DNA of 64,000 nucleotides from positions 62,001 through 126,000 of the forward strand of contig JAFXAU010000031.1 in NCBI GenBank assembly GCA_017516865.1. Reading direction: 5' to 3'. This DNA comes from Bacteroidales bacterium. GTDB lineage: Bacteria; Bacteroidota; Bacteroidia; Bacteroidales; UBA1715. Of this stretch, positions 60,459-64,000 are shown in pieces. Each line of letters begins with the position of its first letter. Within the stretch, counting starts at the first letter, position 1. A model generated the notes under the pieces. That model worked only from the letters and a program-made list of their open reading frames with translations. It was not told the origin of the DNA and ran no database searches. Position numbers and translations under genes: made by a program.

Positions 60459-61784
60459 ATGGCTAAACAAGAAAAGACATTGATTGCAAAGGTTTTGCAT
60501 TATATCACGGTTGACGTATGGAGCATAAACAAGAAAAAAATTTCCGATAGAAAATTTAAATTCATCCGACTTCTTCAAATCATTATTCTCTCCGGGAAAG
60601 GATTTATGCAAAAACGTTGTGTGGAAAAGGCTTCCGCTTTGACATACTACACCGTTTTATCGCTCGTACCGCTTGTGGCAATGGCTTTCGGTATTGGCAA
60701 AGGGTTTGGGTTCGATAAATATATGGAAGACTATCTTATTTCGTTTTTTGCCGATAAACAAGACATTGTCGATATGATTCTCGACTTTAGCGAATCAATG
60801 TTGGCACGCACTCAAGGCGGACTTATTGCAGGAATCGGCATTGTGGTGTTACTTTGGTCGGTCATAAAAGTAATGGGCGACATAGAAAGTGCGTTCAACG
60901 AAATTTGGTCGGTTGACAAGCAACGCACCATCACACGAAAAGTAAGCGACTACCTCACAATTGTCCTACTCGCTCCAATATGCCTTATTATTTCGTACAG
61001 CATCACTTCGTACATCACCGATTGGGTTGCACAAATGGCACTTACAATCGATTGGGTTAAACGATTCAACGGACTCGTTTCATTTGGACTCAACTTACTG
61101 CCATACAGCTTGTTATGGTTTACATTTGCTCTTTTGTACATTGTCATGCCAAATACAAAAGTTCAGTTTAAAGCGGCTTTCATCAGTGGTATTGTTACGG
61201 GTATCGCATTTCAGATTGTACAATATTTTTATTTCAAATTCCAAATCGGTGTATCAAACTACAACGCCATATATGGTAGTTTTGCGGCAATTCCGCTGTT
61301 CCTCGTATGGTTGCAGATGTCGTGGATTATAATCCTCGTTGGAGCAGGAATGGCTTATTCGATTCAAAATGTGAAGAATTTTGAATACGAATATGAGGTG
61401 AACCAACTGAGTACTTCGCTCAAGACCAAACTTGCATTGCTCATACTCTATTCCATAACCGACCATTTCAAAAAAGAACTTCCGCCTCAAACGTCATTAG
61501 AAATCAGTGAATCAATTGATTTGCCTCATAGAATTACAAAAATGATTTTGATAACGATGGTAAATGCAGGTCTCATACACGAAGTAAAGACCGACGACGA
61601 AAAAACCTTTGCCTACGCACCCGCTTTCCGCATTGACAACATGAACATAGAAAATTGCATAAAACGCATTTTGGATGCAGGCATAAACGAAATTGAGTTC
61701 AAAGACGACGAAACCTTCCACAAAATATCCGAAATCGTTGACAACTTCAAGATTCCTGGAAATACAGAGATTATCAATTTGTAA
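60459..61784 (+). CDS. YihY/BrkB family membrane protein
   Basis: A 441-residue protein. The start at 60459 (MAKQEKTLIAKVLHY) is downstream of a longer frame that lies partly inside the LysE gene. Six predicted helices (about 45-310) carry the family landmarks EKASALTYYTVLSLVPLVAMAFGIGKG, WSVIKVMGDIESAFNEIWSV and AIYGSFAAIPLFLVWLQMSWIIILVGAGMAY. A cytoplasmic tail of about 120 residues follows and looks like a winged helix (about 345-400). The family is sometimes mis-labelled ribonuclease BN; function is unknown. Confidence 0.9.
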   Translation: MAKQEKTLIAKVLHYITVDVWSINKKKISDRKFKFIRLLQIIILSGKGFMQKRCVEKASALTYYTVLSLVPLVAMAFGIGKGFGFDKYMEDYLISFFADKQDIVDMILDFSESMLARTQGGLIAGIGIVVLLWSVIKVMGDIESAFNEIWSVDKQRTITRKVSDYLTIVLLAPICLIISYSITSYITDWVAQMALTIDWVKRFNGLVSFGLNLLPYSLLWFTFALLYIVMPNTKVQFKAAFISGIVTGIAFQIVQYFYFKFQIGVSNYNAIYGSFAAIPLFLVWLQMSWIIILVGAGMAYSIQNVKNFEYEYEVNQLSTSLKTKLALLILYSITDHFKKELPPQTSLEISESIDLPHRITKMILITMVNAGLIHEVKTDDEKTFAYAPAFRIDNMNIENCIKRILDAGINEIEFKDDETFHKISEIVDNFKIPGNTEIINL

Positions 61785-61796
61785 AATCACAACTCA

Positions 61797-61824
61797 CATT
61801 GTGAATTGTACATTGTGCATTGTA
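61797..61824 (+). repeat. Heptanucleotide repeat array 4
   Basis: Four heptads in register: CATTGTG, AATTGTA, CATTGTG, CATTGTA. It lies between the stops of the converging YihY and cysteine synthase genes. Confidence 0.75.
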
Positions 61825-61826
61825 AA

Positions 61827-62777
61827 CTACACGACTTCGAAACCGAGCAATTCAATCTCGTCAACTAATTGAGAATGAATTGATTCGTCTGCCAAAGCAG
61901 TTGAAAGATATTTTTTATTGTCGTCGGCAAACACCGAAATGGCACCATTGTAACCCGAAAGCACACAACCTAAGAAATTTGCACCTCCAGAAATGCCAAC
62001 GCCAAGCGACAATTCCTTGCACAATCGCTGCGCCATGCCAATCGCATCGTTATCGTCAACGCGGATAATGCCGTCAACTAAATTTTCGGGATACAAACCA
62101 GGAATAATTTCGTCGGACAAACCTTGAATCTTGTGCGGACCGAGCGATTTTCCCAATGTAAGAATTGACGACTGCAACGGCTCGAGAGCAAACATTTTTG
62201 CATTATGCTTGTCTTTGAAATATTTTCCACAGCCATGCAATGTCCCCGCCGTTCCCACACCGGCAATGAAGCACGGAAATTCATTGATTTTTGCCTCAAT
62301 TTCGGGAGCGGTCATTTCGTAATGGGCAATCATATTATATTCATTTTCAAACTGATGCGTAAGAAAATAGCCTTGTTTTTCGTATTCGGCAGCTTTTTCG
62401 AACGCCGCCTCAAAATTTTCGGTCAATTCGAGGTGGGCGCCATACAAATGCAACAATTTGAATCGCTCCTTCGACATAAATTTCGGAATACAAATCGTGC
62501 ACGGATTCCCCAAATACCTTGACACTGCGGCAAACGAAATACCCATATTTCCGCTGGTGACCTCGCAAATTGGTGTATGCTCGTCAATCTGCCCAGTTTC
62601 GTACGCATTTTTCAAAATATAATATGCCACACGGTCTTTTATAGAGCCCGAAAGATTGTACCATTCAGCCTTGATGTAGGCGTATTTTTTCTCGCCTTTA
62701 AACTGATAGTTTATTTTTATGAGCGGCGTATTGCCAATCAATTTCAGTAACTGTTCAAATTTTTTCTCGAAATTCAT
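61827..62777 (-). CDS. PLP-dependent cysteine synthase
   Basis: A 316-residue fold type II PLP enzyme that makes cysteine from O-acetylserine or a related substrate and sulfide. The PLP lysine is in LSGSIKDRVAYY, the substrate loop is TSGNMG, and the phosphate-binding loop is GVGTAGT. The start at 62777 (MNFEKKF) was chosen because the upstream ATG at 62798 lies in the -7 box. Compared with classic CysK the loop TSGNMG and the short C-terminus suggest a CysM-like or specialised member such as an SbnA-type enzyme. The true substrate cannot be fixed by eye. Confidence 0.88.
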   Translation of the reverse strand: MNFEKKFEQLLKLIGNTPLIKINYQFKGEKKYAYIKAEWYNLSGSIKDRVAYYILKNAYETGQIDEHTPICEVTSGNMGISFAAVSRYLGNPCTICIPKFMSKERFKLLHLYGAHLELTENFEAAFEKAAEYEKQGYFLTHQFENEYNMIAHYEMTAPEIEAKINEFPCFIAGVGTAGTLHGCGKYFKDKHNAKMFALEPLQSSILTLGKSLGPHKIQGLSDEIIPGLYPENLVDGIIRVDDNDAIGMAQRLCKELSLGVGISGGANFLGCVLSGYNGAISVFADDNKKYLSTALADESIHSQLVDEIELLGFEVV

Positions 62778-62794
62778 ATTCCTCGAAATTTTTT

Positions 62795-62803
62795 GCAAAA
62801 GTA
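62795..62803 (-). promoter_or_regulatory. -7 box of the cysteine synthase gene
   Basis: TACTTTTGC on the minus strand lies 17 bases before the chosen ATG. Confidence 0.65.
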
Positions 62804-62836
62804 ACCTTTTCTCTCACATTATGATACGAAAACCAC

Positions 62837-62844
62837 TAACTTTG
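62837..62844 (+). promoter_or_regulatory. -7 box of the DUF3089 gene
   Basis: TAACTTTG lies 18 bases before the ATG at 62863 and is back to back with the box at 62795-62803. Confidence 0.6.
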
Positions 62845-62862
62845 TCAACAAAATCAACGACA

Positions 62863-63849
62863 ATGAAAACAAAAAAATTACTCGGTGTCATTTCCATCTT
62901 TTTTATTCTTTGTTCTATCGGCTACGCCTTGTTTACGGTTTTGAAAAAAGGCAAGACTGCCGAAACACAATCTGTTGAAGTGATTCCTACCGCTCCCGAT
63001 TACGCCGATTCCACCATGTGGTTCGTTACCGAAAACGACACCACCGGAACTGGCGCCGATGTGTTCTACATTGTTTCCACATGGAAATTGGACTGGCTTA
63101 CTGCCGACGGACAAATCTGTCATTATGCCGACGTGCAAAACGAAGAGCACCGCAACGATATGGCTAAAGAAATCAGCCGAATTGCCGAATACATGGCGCA
63201 AGGAAACAATTTCTACGCTCCATACTATCGCCACATTACGTTGGATTCGTGGGCAACACGCAACGAAGACACCATACACCGCCGTGCACAACTTGCCATG
63301 AGTGACGTGAAACAGGCGTTCGACCACTTTCTATCTCGTCGCGACAATTCACGTCCGTTGATTCTTGCTGGTTTTAGTCAAGGGGGAATGGCAGTCGTGG
63401 AACTGCTGAAACACATGGACGACGAAACATACAAACACCTCGCAGCCGCATACGTGCTTGGCTACAAGGTCACTCCGCAAGACACTGCACAGAGCAGACA
63501 CATCCGTGCCGCCCATGACTCCGCCGACGTTGGCGTAACCATCTGCTACAATTCGGTGAAAGACGTGAAATACGTGCAACCTATTCTCAGCGACCAGTGC
63601 ATAATGTGCATAAACCCCGTAAACTGGCGTACCGACGCAACTCCAGCCCTGCTCCACGACAGCATAACGGTTACAATGAATCCCGAATACAACGTGTTGG
63701 TGCTCACAAATTACGAAGGTGCTGAATATAAGCCCGTTATGAACTTCATAAACGTGGGCGACGTTCACAGTTGCGAGCCGTGGCTTTACAAAGAATGTCT
63801 GCAACGCAACATACAATTGCGGACAAAAATGTGGAGAGGACAAAATTAG
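62863..63849 (+). CDS. DUF3089 alpha/beta-hydrolase
   Basis: A 328-residue protein with one N-terminal anchor (LLGVISIFFILCSIGYALF) and a periplasmic alpha/beta-hydrolase domain. The nucleophile elbow is ILAGFSQGGMAV (GxSxG), preceded by a segment with YADVQNEEHRNDMAKEIS. DUF3089 members are described as lipase-like or esterase-like, but no substrate is known. The start at 62863 is downstream of a longer frame that lies inside the promoter. It converges with the PAP2 gene with a 4-base overlap of stops. Confidence 0.88.
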   Translation: MKTKKLLGVISIFFILCSIGYALFTVLKKGKTAETQSVEVIPTAPDYADSTMWFVTENDTTGTGADVFYIVSTWKLDWLTADGQICHYADVQNEEHRNDMAKEISRIAEYMAQGNNFYAPYYRHITLDSWATRNEDTIHRRAQLAMSDVKQAFDHFLSRRDNSRPLILAGFSQGGMAVVELLKHMDDETYKHLAAAYVLGYKVTPQDTAQSRHIRAAHDSADVGVTICYNSVKDVKYVQPILSDQCIMCINPVNWRTDATPALLHDSITVTMNPEYNVLVLTNYEGAEYKPVMNFINVGDVHSCEPWLYKECLQRNIQLRTKMWRGQN

Positions 63850-64000
63850 TTCCGAAAACGAAGTGACAACTTCTTCTCCGTAAAATATAACGCCGTTGCC
63901 ACACAACTGCCCAACACGGCTCCGCAGAATATGTCGGCAGGATAATGAACGCCGAGGTACATTCGTGTGTAACAGATGAGAATTGACCAAGCAAAAAAGA
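63846..64000 (-). CDS. PAP2-family phosphatase, C-terminal end only
   Basis: About 50 codons of the 3' end are visible before the window stops. The readable part contains CYTRMYLGVHYPADIFCGAVLG, the typical third motif of PAP2 phosphatases (SRxxLGxHYPxD), and ends ALYFTEKKLSLRFRN. The His in GVHYPAD is the catalytic one. Such enzymes dephosphorylate lipid or undecaprenyl phosphates at the membrane. Confidence 0.85.
   Translation of the reverse strand, partial: FFAWSILICYTRMYLGVHYPADIFCGAVLGSCVATALYFTEKKLSLRFRN

Overview
The window looks like a chromosomal segment of a Bacteroidota bacterium, most likely of the order Bacteroidales. It is AT-rich. Many gene starts are preceded by the Bacteroidota -7 promoter box TAnnTTTG, and Shine-Dalgarno sequences are nearly absent. 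The gene families fit that phylum: an ECF sigma/FecR pair, an S46 dipeptidyl-peptidase, a BspA-like leucine-rich repeat protein, C-terminal sorting domains like those of the type IX secretion system (T9SS), and a protein with the domain order of PorE (TPR, PD40 propeller, carboxypeptidase-like domain, OmpA). No phage, insertion sequence, integrase, CRISPR array or rRNA was seen.

Layout. 1-13082 is housekeeping: a partial DUF349 protein, trmD, a soluble adenylyl cyclase with a thioredoxin, tRNA-Arg(ACG), a mutS / PBP1A / PorE-like operon and der. 13248-19933 holds a small GX3-repeat lipoprotein, a GH9 cellulase, a D-2-hydroxyacid dehydrogenase, maf with the S46 peptidase, and a lone ECF sigma factor. 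20123-28191 holds a sodium symporter with a porin, a phosphoribosyltransferase, Hsp20, a propeller lipoprotein with an M28 peptidase, and phenylacetate-CoA ligase. 28444-35370 is a cell-surface signalling and surface-protein locus: ECF sigma, FecR anti-sigma, an STN-domain protein fused to a predicted beta-barrel, an RCC1-repeat exoprotein and a BspA-like protein. 35472-44347 carries envelope genes: a LysM/PBP1-fold protein, a MATE pump, a cytidylate-kinase-like protein, a PagL-like lipid A deacylase, PBP4, an SDR and a two-domain VOC protein.

44348-44995 is a gene-free island of about 650 bp. It contains two copies of a 129-bp composite repeat whose 19-bp hairpins differ by compensated base changes, and a frameshifted relic of a T9SS-type sorting domain. 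After it come a 2[4Fe-4S] ferredoxin, a TPR protein with gyrA, clpC coupled to a GH13 amylase and a barrel protein, an LMW phosphatase with cinA, PspC, nif3 with a zinc-ribbon protein, nadD, a LysE exporter, a YihY/BrkB protein, a cysteine synthase, a DUF3089 hydrolase and the 3' end of a PAP2 phosphatase.

Two threads are the most unusual. The first is the ECF/FecR/STN-barrel locus, which has no visible TonB-dependent receptor or SusD partner. The second is a layer of intergenic repeats: degenerate heptanucleotide arrays (consensus CATTGTG/AATTGTG), three families of short palindromes, and the composite hairpin element. All function calls rest on motif reading by eye; no database search was run.
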